Assembly (NCBI GenBank): GCA_037127315.1
Contig: JBBBDQ010001942.1
Location: forward strand, 186,001 to 250,000
Source of the DNA: Ascarosepion bandense
Lineage: Eukaryota > Mollusca > Cephalopoda > Sepiida > Sepiidae
DNA: 64,000 nucleotides
Direction: 5' to 3'
In this document: positions 54,906-64,000 of the stretch, piece after piece
Position numbering within the stretch: the stretch's first letter is position 1
Layout of the letters: the number at the start of each line of letters is the position of its first letter
Position numbers and translations under genes: made by a program
The notes under the pieces: model-generated
Database searches by the model: none
What the model saw: the letters and a program-made list of their open reading frames with translations, nothing else
What the model was told of the DNA's origin: nothing

Positions 54906-55807
54906 AATTACTCATCTCAGAAATAAATACAAATTATGACAAGTGGCACGAACCCACTAACATAATGAAGTTGTCAAAATGCATATAAAATACTCCAAAT
55001 TTACACCACTTCAGGACGGTGGCATAGTAAATATAGTAGTTGGTTATACATGTGTTCGTATCATCTAGTGGTCATGAGTTTGATCCTTGGTAACATAAAA
55101 GTACAATAATTGATTTCAGAGGATATTTTGCAATAACATTGGATTTTGTCAAGAACCTCAAGATGAATAGCAGAAGCACCAGAACGGATATGGCAGCAAT
55201 ATTCAATGCACAGGGGAATGGTAGATTTGATGATGACCAGAGGGTATTGGTTGATGATGATGACCAGAGGTTATTGGTCGAAACATTGTGTCTGTTATAA
55301 CACCTATATCAACCAAGATGAGAACAAAAGTTCGAAATAATACCAAGATTAAAAGGAGGGAAGCCATGTCACATCAGTGAGAAAGTGACTGGAGTCAAGA
55401 TGCCAAGCCAGGATTGATTACATAGCAGATACTTCTTTGGATTTTGTCAAGAACCTCAAGATGAATAGCAGAAGCACCAGAACGGATATGGCAGCAGTAT
55501 TCAATGCACAGGGGAATGGTAGATTTGTAAATGTGCAAAATGAACCCTGAATAGAAAAATTTTCTGGCACCGAACTTTCATTTCTGAAGATGTAGCTATT
55601 GATTCACTGTATCGCTGCTCTGCAAGAATCTAGCAACAGCCATGCTAATAAAAAGGAAGGTAAGTTTATTTATGGTTTAAATGAGAGCAGTTTTGTTTTG
55701 GAGGCATTCAAATTTACAGGCCATTTCTTGCCCCAGTTAACCACTGATTAAAGGTCTTTTTCAAAAGTAGCAGGAAAATAGTTTTCTAAACTACTGTAAC
55801 GCTAGAG

Positions 55808-56075
55808 TATTCACATTATTTGGTCTATTGTCCTCATCTTTGTTGCCATTTGTACAATGTTTCGGCTGTTGTACTTTCCGGCTTTCTTCAGGTACTGATC
55901 GAACCAAACCCTTTATTACAACCACTGGGGTATATCATTCTCATTTCTTGCATAAAGCCTCAATTGGAAGTCATGCAAGTCACTTTTTACCAATGCTGTA
56001 GCCTGGTATTTAAGAGTCAAGTCAGGAACTAACCAATGTCTATATCCACTGGGCTATGTGTTCTTAAAGACAAGG
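55808..56075 (-). mobile_element. SINE-2 copy
   Basis: Inverse of 18775-19090: TTGTTGCCATTTGTACAATG, GTATATCATTCTCATTTCTT, TGTAGCCTGGTATTTAAGAG and GTCTATATCCACTGGGCTAT. The head complement (CCCAGTGGATATAGAC) lies at the right end. Confidence 0.68.
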
Positions 56076-56259
56076 ACAACTGAATTTTTGGGATTTATAA
56101 ACCTAATGTTCAATAACCCTTTTTAGTAGAGTTCATATAGCCATTTTTGATGTTAATGGTTTTTTCTAGTATTTTTGATGTTAATGGTTTTCTTTAGTAT
56201 AATATAGATAAATACTGTAACTCTATTTATTTCAGTATTTTTTTAATAATTGTTTCATC

Positions 56260-56722
56260 TCAACCAAGGCAGAACTGTCACTAGTGCATAAAGACTTACA
56301 GTGAGAGAAAAGAAAAAACAAGGTACAAGGGATGTTGAAGAAATGATAAGAGAAGGTTGGGAATCAAGGAAAAAGAATATAGCAATTGATGTTGCATCTA
56401 AATTTTTGATCAGAGAAGCAAGTATACAGAAGGGATTTCTAAAGGAGGAAAGTGTGAGAAAAGAATCTGTTAGAGTAGAAGTGGAAATTACATTTGACTA
56501 TTTTGATAGTAAAAGGGTGAGACCTAGATGCCAGTCTAGTAGCACAAGTAAATTCATGTGGTCGGACACCACAGAAAGAAGCTCGTCATAGCAGAAACCA
56601 TGAAAATATAGGTTGTAAGGACAAAGGGAAGCCACATCCCATTGGTGTAAAAGTGATCAAAGTGAAGCCGCTAAATTGGGATGGATTATGTTGCAGACCC
56701 TCCTTTAGATTTTATCAAGAAC
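56260..56722 (-). mobile_element. LINE-A 3' part, left of the nested LINE-B
   Basis: From the 3' UTR complement (CAACCAAGGCAGAACTGTCA) through the C-terminus (GAAGCAAGTATACAGAAGGG, GTTAGAGTAGAAGTGGAAAT, GTGAGACCTAGATGCCAGTC) to TTTATCAAGAAC. The same LINE-A continues at 58432. Confidence 0.85.
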
Positions 56723-58431
56723 TTCTTCTATGTGCCTTGTCCTTTCAGGACATAGGCAATCATGGCCTTCCATGTCTCCCTATTCCTGGTGGCTCTTAGC
56801 ACACTTTCTCCTGTAACAACATGCAACCCACGTTCTGTCATCCACCTGCTCAGGTCCTTCAAATATGTTATCCATTGCTTTCTTCTGTCTCTCTTTCTCT
56901 GTATCTGGCCTGTTAGTATCAGGTTCTCCGAGCCCTCCTTCCTCATTGCATGTCCCAGGAACTTTAGTTGTCTCTTCCTGGTAATCAATATTAATTTCTT
57001 TCTTGTTTCCATCCTTTCCAAAACCTCATCAATGCTCACAGGCTCGGTACACAATATCCACAGCATCCTTATGTAGAACCACATTTCAACTGCTTCCAGT
57101 TTTTTCTTCATCTTTGAGGATATTGTCCATCATTTACTGCCATATTGAAGAACTGACATCACATAGCAATCCAGTATTCTCTTCTTTGTTTCTAGTGAAA
57201 TGTTTCTTGTGTCTTAATACTTTACTTAGCTTCTGGAACGTGTCTTTTGCCATGCCAATTTGCCTTCTGTGTTGCATTTTCCATCTTTTGTTATAACACC
57301 TTCCCAGGTATTTAAATTTTTTCTACCTGCTTAATTTTAGTATCTTCCAACCTGTATTTAGCATTTTGGGTTGCTCTTTTTGCTGATGACCATGCATTCG
57401 GTTTTCTTGTAGTTCATTTGTAGTCCTTCCATGTCACTCTCTTCTGATACCGTCTGTAGGAGTTCTTGTAGTTTCCTTTCCATGTCTGCTATCAGCACTG
57501 TATCATCTGCGTACTGTATGTTATTCAAATTGTGGCCTCCGGTTACAAATCCTGGCATAACATCTAAGGTCCTCACAATATTCTTGCTATACAAGTTGAA
57601 CAGATCCAGTGAAAAGAGGCATCCTTGTCTTACGCCCCTTTCTATCTTTGTACATCTGCTGACTTCATTACCTGTCCATATGCAGGCAGTTTGCTGCCAG
57701 TAGAGATTCTTAATTACTGCTCATGTCTTTCCCAGATATGTCAAGGCTACTGAGCATCTCCATCAACACTTTGTGGCATATTTGTCAAATGCCTTTGCAT
57801 AATCAATAAAACATAGGTACAAGTCCTTCTTCATTTGTATTGCCTTTTTGGAGAGCATCCTAATCATAAATATGACATTCCTTGATCTGGTGTCTTTGAC
57901 GAACCCGCAGTGCTCTTGCCCTATCTCTGGCCAGATTCTGCTTCTTGCTCTATTCATCAGGGTTTGGATGATCAGTTTTGTGATATGACTCATTAAGCTG
58001 ATAGTTTGGTGGAGTTTGCACTTGTTTGCACCTGGCTTCTTAGGCAGTGTTATGAAAATCGATTTGCTTAGGTCGTCTCATATTACATCACTATTATAAA
58101 TTTTATTTATTATTTCCATAATTTTCTCTATGCTGAATTCTACCATGGCTATCAGCAGCTCAATTACAATGCCGTCTAGATCAGCTGCTTTGTTTCTGTT
58201 CAGTTTGGCCATTGCAGCTTCCAATTCGGACTTTAATATTTCTGTTTAATATGTCTATTTTAATATGTCCTCTTCTTTGTGCATTATTGGTTGCTCTCTC
58301 TTGTTGTGGAAAAATATCTTTTATATATTCTTCCCATCACTGGAGTATTTCCTCTTTCTTCAATATTATTGTTCCATCCTTGGATTTTATACATCTTGTT
58401 GAGGAGCAGGTCTTTTGTCCTGTCAGTTCAA
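56723..58431 (-). mobile_element. LINE-B, longest copy, nested in LINE-A
   Basis: From 58431 down: TGQKTCSSTRCIKSKDGTII, a region before the RT; then LPKKPGANKC and SHITKLIIQTLMNRARSRIW (57993 on); LCFIDYAKAFDKYATKC with motif A; a QGCLFSLDLFNLYSKNIVRT block; NNIQYADDTVLIADMERKLQ (motif C); and KKKLEAVEMWFYIRMLWILC to RKRQLKFLGHAMRKEGSENL at the C-terminus. It finishes in the complement of CACATAGAAGAAG at 56723. Frames break at several points. About 1.7 kb, 5'-truncated, no endonuclease. Confidence 0.93.
57358..57993 (-). pseudogene. LINE-B reverse transcriptase, catalytic region in two frames
   Basis: 57993-57763 holds SHITKLIIQTLMNRARSRIW, QEHCGFVKDTRSRNVIFMIR and DLYLCFIDYAKAFDK with the first catalytic Asp. 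57594-57358 holds MYSKNIVRTLDVMPGFVTGG and YADDTVLIAD with the paired catalytic Asps, then KKTECMVISKKSNPKC. Between them lies the RQGC block in a shifted frame. This is the only copy with both A and C motifs in canonical form. Confidence 0.9.
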
Positions 58432-59810
58432 CACTCAGATGAATAGCAAGAGAACCTGACCAGATATGGTAACAGTAGTCAATGTACGGATGAATGGTAA
58501 GATTTTTATAAATGTGCAAGATGGATTCTGATAAAAAAATCTTCCTGGCCTCACACAGTGATCCAACCTTTTTAGCAGTAGATATAGCTATTAATTCAAT
58601 ATAGTCATTCCACTTGAGGTCAGTTGAGAGAGTGAGGCCAAGGGGGTGCAGTGTTTTGCTTTTTGCAAGACTAGCATGATCCATACTGATGGAAGGTAGG
58701 AAAGTTTCTCTATGGTGGTTAAAGGAGAGAAGCTTCATCTTGGAAGCATTAAAATTTACAAGCCATTTCTTACCCCAATCTATCACAGATTAGAAGTAAG
58801 AGCAACGGTGAGAATTACTTTCTCAGCCTTGGTAGATTTGATATTGCGATGGTAGTAAATGGTATCATCTGCATAGATACCTACTTGGATACTGATTACA
58901 TCAGGAAGATCATTGATGAAGATCAGAAAAAAAGTAGGATCTAGGAAAGAGCCATAAGGGATGCCCATGTTTGTATGAAAAGATATGGAAGCATGTTCAT
59001 TCAAAATGACCTTCATTTCATGATTTGATAGGAATGACAGGATTAAATCAAACAATCGTCCAGAAATACCTTGCTTTTACAGAAGGCCAACATGCCAAAT
59101 CCTACACTTTTTAGATTTCCAGTACAACAGCTTGAGCTTCGCCATTCTTATAAGAGCTTGGTATATATCTTCAGTGATGGCCATTAGCATATCAGCAGTA
59201 GATCTGGTGAAGTGGAAGCCATACTGTTTGTCAGAGAATAGGTTGTGGAATGTGAGATGAAGAACCAATTCAGCTTTAACAAGAGCTACAGAAGTGGTAA
59301 GAGACTGATAGGGTGATAATTAGAGGGTAAGAAGGTTGCCAAGAATTTTTAAAAACAGTACTTCTCACAAGCAGGAAACAGGGAGCAGTAAAGTAATAGT
59401 TATAGAGTTTGGAGAGGACAGGGGAGAGTTCAGGGGCACATTTCTTTAGAATGATGACTGGAATTCATTCACTTCTGCTAGCCTTATAGAAATCAAACTC
59501 AGAAATTATGTTAAAGGCATCACTTAGTTGTACCTCAGTTCTAAGTGGTAAGTCAGGTATGGGTACTCCAGACAAGTCAAATGTGGAGTTGAAAGAGAAC
59601 TTGTGAGTAAAGCACTCAACCTTGTCCGCTGTGGATGTAAGGACTTAGAGTTGATTGAATAGAGAAGGGATCAAGAGTTTACTGTTGTTTAACACACTTT
59701 TGCAAAGCCACCAGTAGTCTTTGTAACTAAACTTGTGAGATATTATATGCTGCTTCATTCTATCAGTAAACAACAACTTAGCATTATTTTTTCATTGATA
59801 AAATATTTTC
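58432..59810 (-). mobile_element. LINE-A, right of the nested LINE-B: linker, RT fingers and palm
   Basis: From 59810 down: DYWWLCKSVLNNSKLLIPSL (linker); STVFKNSWQPSYPLIITLS, equivalent to VVPVFKN...YRPISLL; 59268-59077 with LFSDKQYGFHFTRSTADMLM (usual form QYGFRxxRST); 59055-58783 with YGSFLDPTFFLIFINDLPDV and IYADDTIYYH, the catalytic motif C; 58786-58337 with DWGKKWLVNFNASKMKLLSF, SMDHASLAKSKTLHPLGLTL and SILHIYKN. Joined to 56260-56722 across the LINE-B insertion, this gives the longest LINE-A in the window. Several frameshifts disable it. Confidence 0.92.
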
Positions 59811-60850
59811 CTTCCTAGCATGTTATTTGAAGTAGTTTGGAATGTTAACATCTTTGTTATATCATTATTTTCCCTTTGAGATACATATGCTATCCATTTT
59901 AGCTGTTTCTGCTGTTGGTAGTCTTCAAGTGATGGGTTTCTGTTATTTGCAGTTATATCATTATTTTCTCTGTGGTGTAATCAATAGTAATTCAGAATGA
60001 AAAATTGGAAAGTTGAGTTTGAGTTTCAGTCAGGTTTGTTATACTCATTTATATGCAATGAACAGTAAGTTAATCCATTTCCTTCCTCATAACTATGGGT
60101 TAAATAGTAGGAACTTGTACCATCAAAAATCATTTATGCAATATTCATTTGCATAAAAAAGAATTATTCTTACAATCTTAAATATGTTTCAACTTTAAAT
60201 AACCTATAGAGAGTTGATAAACTGTAAAAAACGTAATCAGTCAACTTAAAAAGATATTCTTCATCTTCTGTTCAAGAAATTTTCATTTAATAATACGAAT
60301 CAAAAGCCAATTTAATTAATTTTGAGTCCCCAAATAGCCAAAAGGTTAATTGATTAAAGGAACAAAAACAAAGAAAAAATTTAAAATTTTTGAAAGTATT
60401 GGGATAATTTCAATAAAATGTTTGTAACCAAAGGCATCTTCATAAAAAATGCATTTTTTCAAATGAGGGTAATCTGAAAGAATTAATTCTGAAAATTTTT
60501 GAAGTATTAAAAATGCAGCTGTGGGCTGAATCCATACAAGAAAGAAAAATTGTGTGCAGGAGAAAAGAGTAATAAATTATAAAAAAAAAAATGAGTGGAA
60601 AAATTCTGACAGTTTTGCTTGAAGGAACTGAAGTTTTAAGCTTCACATGTGAAATAAAAATCATTTATTTTGATCTGAAATTCTAACAAAAAAAATAATT
60701 ACAAGAAATTGCAATAATTTTTTTTAGAAACATTTCTTTGTATTTTGAGGGAGCCTGAGAAATTTTATAAAAAAAGCAAGCAGATAAATTTTCTATTTGA
60801 AGTTGAATAATATTATTTTAAAATTAAAATGTTTATACTATTTAATGTGT
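59811..60850. other. No gene seen; faint R3 tail at 60.2 kb
   Basis: AT-rich DNA with TTTAAATAACCTATAGAGAG at 60194-60213, a match to the R3 tail. The region 60010-60120 has traces of the SINE-1 body (ACTATGGGTTAAATAGTAGG). Confidence 0.5.
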
Positions 60851-60854
60851 GCAA

Positions 60855-61280
60855 TAATATAAGCCTAATCCTACTTTTATAAAAGCATGATACATGCATA
60901 ACATAATCCGGTATTTTTTGGTTTAAAAAAGAAGAAATTTATTTTGTTATTGTATGTTATGTGGTACCCTACTTTTGCCAAGAAAAAGCATGAATACATT
61001 TTATTTATTTTTTATGTATAATGCATTCCCATATTCTTTGATATATAAGAGATGATTGTATTTAATTTTCATGTATAATGCAATCTGCCATTTTTCTATA
61101 AAAAATTCAAAAGATGAATAAATTTTATTTTTATGCAAAGTGCAATGCTTTTTTCTTCTGGACAAAAAGTACAAATATATTTTTTATTATCATATAAATG
61201 TAAATGCATATTTCTTTATATAGAAAGTATGAAAATGCTTTATTTTCATGTATAATGCACTTTCTATTTTTGTAAACTCA
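60855..61280. repeat. Old minisatellite, about 60-65 bp unit, 6-7 diverged copies
   Basis: Words of the type TTTATTTTCATGTATAATGC and ATATTTCTTTATATAGAAAG with TATGAA recur at about 60-65-bp spacing with many differences. Confidence 0.6.
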
Positions 61281-61289
61281 TTAATTCAA

Positions 61290-62582
61290 TTCAATAATTC
61301 AATAATTTCCTAAATTGCAGTGCAGCTGTAACTTAATCTAACTGTATTTCTATTGAGTATCTTATGTAATTCTGAAGTTTTAGGGAAGTGTTTATTAATC
61401 AATCTGAAAAATGTTGTCCCTATTTTTGACTTTACTTCTCAATTAAAAAGTGGGTTAAACCAAATAATGTCTTGTTAAAATATATATAGAATGTACTGAA
61501 GGGAATTTGAAAAAGTACTAGGATAATCTGCATTCAAGATCGAAAGCCTTAAAAAATTATACCAAACTAGCCAACTGCATGTGGAAATTAAAAGAAAAAA
61601 ATAGCAATAACCTTTATGTAACATGGGGCATATTAAAAATGGTCAGACCTTTCAATGGTGATGGTGCCTGCAGATTGTGTCAAGAAGAGAAGTTAGCCAT
61701 AGTATCATTTTCAGGATATTGCTAAATGAAAGGTTTAAAGGAATGTCCACTAGTAAATCTTCAGAAAATATACTTTATTATTGTACAAATCTGGATGAAA
61801 ATGTTAACAATTCTTGACTTTATTTTAAACTTCCAGTTCTGAATTCTGGATTTTCCTGTTATGCATTCAAAAAAGCATTAAATGTTCAGTTAATATAAAA
61901 TGCCTGAAGATATTGAAAAGTTAAAACCAAGGTAGTGAACTGCTTGACTTTCCAAATTATATATATATATATAGTGTAACAAAGTTGTGGAACTCATAGG
62001 TTTTTTAACCTGTTGTTCATGCATTTACTTTTATAAATAGTGCTTGATACAAACGTAGAGCTTTATATTGTAATAGTTGTTACAATGGTTTATAAATTCA
62101 TAGTATCACTACACAAAATTTTTCGCGTTTCGAAGCTAACCATGCATTCTGGTTGCTCCTTCTTCAGGTGATCAGGTTGGTATGAACATTATCTGATGAA
62201 AAAGACCGTTTATTTGTGGTGGATTTGTTTTTTTAAGTAAAAGTGGGGTTGGGACGTGATTTGGATTCTGTTGACCTGATTAGAGTCTTAGGGTTAGGTG
62301 TTTGCGGGGAGGCGGCTTAGTTCAGGATAGGTTTTCCTATTTATCTTCTCTAGATGTAGTTTAGTGGCGTCGTGGGTGTTGTTATTTGGTTTAGGGGTGG
62401 GTATGTGTTGTTTTTGGGCTGGTCACTTCTTCGTTTAATTTTGGTTATTTTGTATCGGGGTATGTGTTTTTTTGGTTTTTTTTTGCTGTGTCGATATTTT
62501 ATTTTATTTTTCTACTATTTTCAGGTAGCTGGACTTATTGTTGGTGTGGTGTGGGGTTTGTTGTCTTTTGTTTCTACGTTTT

Positions 62583-62615
<33 letters not shown>
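61290..62615. other. No gene seen
   Basis: AT-rich, then a T/G-rich segment (62200-62580) whose frames overlap in several phases. A hairpin-like block (CGTTTCGAAGCTAACCATGC, CTGGTTGCTCCTTCTTCAGG) lies at 62125-62170. (TA)n at 61957-61974 and 62584-62628. Confidence 0.45.
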
Positions 62616-62629
<14 letters not shown>

Positions 62630-62631
<2 letters not shown>

Positions 62632-62962
62632 AAATATAACAGACAATGAATGTTTAAAACATCATATTTTGGCTTTAATTTCAGGTGAAAATAAAGACAA
62701 AAATTGTCCAACATTTGTTTTTTTTTTATTATGCTGGTTCTAAGTTTTTGGCTCACATGAGTCTTCAGAGAGGTTACAGGGATGTTAATATAAAGACTTC
62801 CAGCATCAAAGAACCAGCTTAGACCCAGCATAATATAAAAAATATCCAAATGTTGGACAATTTTTGTCTTTATTTTCACCTGAAGTTAAAGCCAAAATAC
62901 AATATTTAGAACGGCTCATGATTAAGCATAATAGGCATTCATTGTCTGTTATATTTAGTTTA
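62630..62962. mobile_element. Foldback element, both ends present
   Basis: The left arm (TTAAATATAACAGACAATGA ... AAAATAAAGACAAAAATTGT, CCAACATTTG) is inverted at 62846-62962 (CAAATGTTGGACAATTTTTG ... CATTGTCTGTTATATTTAG). The right arm has an extra block (ACGGCTCATGATTAAGCATA) absent on the left. The centre carries GGCTCACATGAGTCTTCAGA, shared with the 32-kb element. Confidence 0.85.
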
Positions 62963-63294
62963 GAAAATTATCTGCTGCCTTGACACAATATAGGGGTGCT
63001 AGCTACTCTACAACAAATGTAATTATGATTCTGTTAGCAGTTTATTTCCTCACATTTCTTGCATGTAGAGCTCTTTTCTGACTTCTTACTTTCAAGTCAA
63101 CTTTGAATTTCAATAATTTAAATGCAATGTAAACTGTTAACTTCTGTCTTCTTAATTTCTAATCTTTTATTGTTCTCTTTCTTTAATACTTTTTGTTTTC
63201 TTTTCTTATATTCTATCACATGCATGTTAATTCTTTTGATTTTATAAATGTCAACCAGAAATAATGCAAGCTAAAATGTTGAATGTTTCCTGTA

Positions 63295-63400
63295 TGAAAA
63301 ATGGTAAGCTTACTGTTAACAAACTTACCATTTGTTACCATTGTTTGTTACCATTGTTTGTTACCATTGTTACCATTGTTAAATGGTAAGCTTACAACTT
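63295..63400. repeat. Short tandem repeat with flanking inverted words
   Basis: TTGTTTGTTACCA recurs 3-4 times, flanked on both sides by AATGGTAAGCTTAC. Confidence 0.75.
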
Positions 63401-63411
63401 ACTGTTAACAA

Positions 63412-63707
63412 ATGTGTGTTGTGGTACAGTGGATATTGGCTCGGAATGAGAAACCGGGTAGCCAAGTTCGAATCCTAGTTGTATTCACTTACGCACAAAT
63501 ATCCTTGGGAAAGGTATTAATCCATCTCTTCCTTCCAGTTATGGGTTAAATAGCAGGACAGATTGGGTTCTATAGCCTTGGTCAGCAACCAGTCTACCGC
63601 AGAAAGCAATGGCAACCTACTGCGGGATAATCTTCTGCCCAGTCAGTCATGTCTCTTTCAAGACATGATCGCCCAAGCGTGTATCACGTATGGCACTTAA
63701 CTGACTG
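63412..63707 (+). mobile_element. tRNA-derived SINE-1, reference full-length copy with target duplication
   Basis: The head has an A-box-like TGGTACAGTGGATATTGG and a B box GTTCGAATCC about 35 bp later. The body contains ATGGGTTAAATAGCAGGACA, GCAACCAGTCTACCGCAGAA and GGCAACCTACTGCGGGATAA. The 3' block GTCATGTCTCTTTCAAGACA forms a small hairpin, and the end is GACTGACTG-like. ACTGTTAACAA flanks it at 63401-63411 and 63708-63718, though part of that could be element sequence. tRNA-derived SINEs are documented in squid and octopus; identity with a named family was not tested. Confidence 0.92.
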
Positions 63708-63718
63708 ACTGTTAACAA

Positions 63719-64000
63719 TATCAAAAGCCTTATGGGTTTTTCTCTTATTTTGGGCTGCAAGTAAAGTTTTAGCCAGGGATTGTGGGAATATTTCATCAAG
63801 CATAATTTTTGGTCTGACAAGAACCAAGAAAAGGAAGACATATTTCATTCAGAGCAATCAATAAAAACCAATGAACGAATGACAATTCAGACTGAAATCA
63901 TCAGGAATCTAATGTCTTGTCTAAAGTAGCATAAATATTCCATCTTCAGAAATATCAGTCTGGCATCAAAGACAATTTCCATATTTTCACCTTTCACAGT
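63719..64000. other. No gene seen
   Basis: The last 280 bp show no motif, repeat or useful open frame. Confidence 0.45.

Larger units (their letters stand above)
54440..55780 (-). mobile_element. LINE-A fragments interrupted by SINE-like insertions and a duplication
   Basis: 54470-54660 gives the C-terminus (GGAAGTAAGTAAATGGAAGA, GTCCCACAGGTGGGAAGTAT). 55340-55760 gives the upstream part (GAAAGTGACTGGAGTCAAGA, GGATTTTGTCAAGAACCTCA, GGCAGCAGTATTCAATGCAC, GGCCATTTCTTGCCCCAGTT). The block 55141-55225 duplicates 55439-55523, 298 bp apart, together with adjacent SINE tail sequence. Confidence 0.8.

Noticed and set aside
62110..62175. Hammerhead motif in the complement of the CGTTTCGAAGC...TTCTTCAGG block
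   Set aside because: Stem II pairing would need core bases (GAAG with CTTC) and stem III does not form.
62372..62743. 123-codon frame as a gene
   Set aside because: Phe/Tyr/Ile-rich run ending in a (TA)n translation, overlapping another frame; composition effect in T/G-rich DNA.

Overview
This window looks like AT-rich intergenic DNA from an animal, most likely a cephalopod mollusc. That reading rests on a tRNA-headed SINE of the kind described from squid and octopus, on Helitron-like elements ending in a GCCCGGCGTTGCTCGGG-type hairpin plus CTAG, and on mollusc-style LINE fragments. The species call is inference. I found no intact host gene: every protein-like stretch that can be recognised belongs to a mobile element, and nearly all are truncated or frameshifted.

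Layout. 1-3665: a 118-bp satellite running off the left edge. 3.7-5.8 kb: SINE piece, Helitron with a very large CA-rich expansion, LINE-A 3' end. 6.1-10.8 kb: 39-bp minisatellite, mariner-type remnants, a second Helitron-like element, 52-bp minisatellite, 30-bp minisatellite. 11-12.6 kb: unknown 100-codon frame and LINE-B. 13.9-16.6 kb: two hammerhead ribozyme motifs flanking a palindrome, CA/TA microsatellites, a second foldback. 17-26 kb: LINE-A and LINE-B fragments, a solo LTR with 5-bp target duplication, SINEs. 27-38 kb: LINE-B, Helitrons, four inverted-repeat elements, and two copies of a 1.5-kb segmental duplication. 38.3-42.1 kb: a large 84-bp satellite whose translation faintly recalls C2H2 zinc fingers, with further copies at 44.1 and 51.6 kb. 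42.8-50 kb: LINE-A, Helitron, tRNA-like tandem array, LINE-A interrupted by a 311-bp chimeric tandem repeat, hammerhead motif. 52.6-60 kb: Helitrons, SINEs, and LINE-A split by an inserted LINE-B. 60-64 kb: mostly unassigned, one foldback and one full SINE.

Two LINE families dominate. LINE-A is jockey-like: GDFN endonuclease motif, YADD polymerase motif, a C-terminal segment with IYKSTIRxCxEYCCHIWSG, and a 3' UTR ending in GGGGTGAAA-GATTAAAA. LINE-B has an RT with CFIDYAKAFDK and YADD, and ends in a CACATAGAAGAAGAAG tail. Each family is found inserted in the other. A further dispersed element (called R3 here) has apparently seeded two different minisatellites, one from its head and one from its tail.

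The most interesting signals are the hammerhead ribozyme motifs (13.95, 14.46, 35.6 and 50.0 kb), especially the same-strand pair 516 bp apart, which recalls retrozyme or Penelope-type elements; the zinc-finger-like 84-bp satellite; the Helitron family with precise A/T insertion sites; and a filled/empty insertion-site pair visible within the window itself. All calls come from reading the sequence by eye; no alignment or folding program was run.
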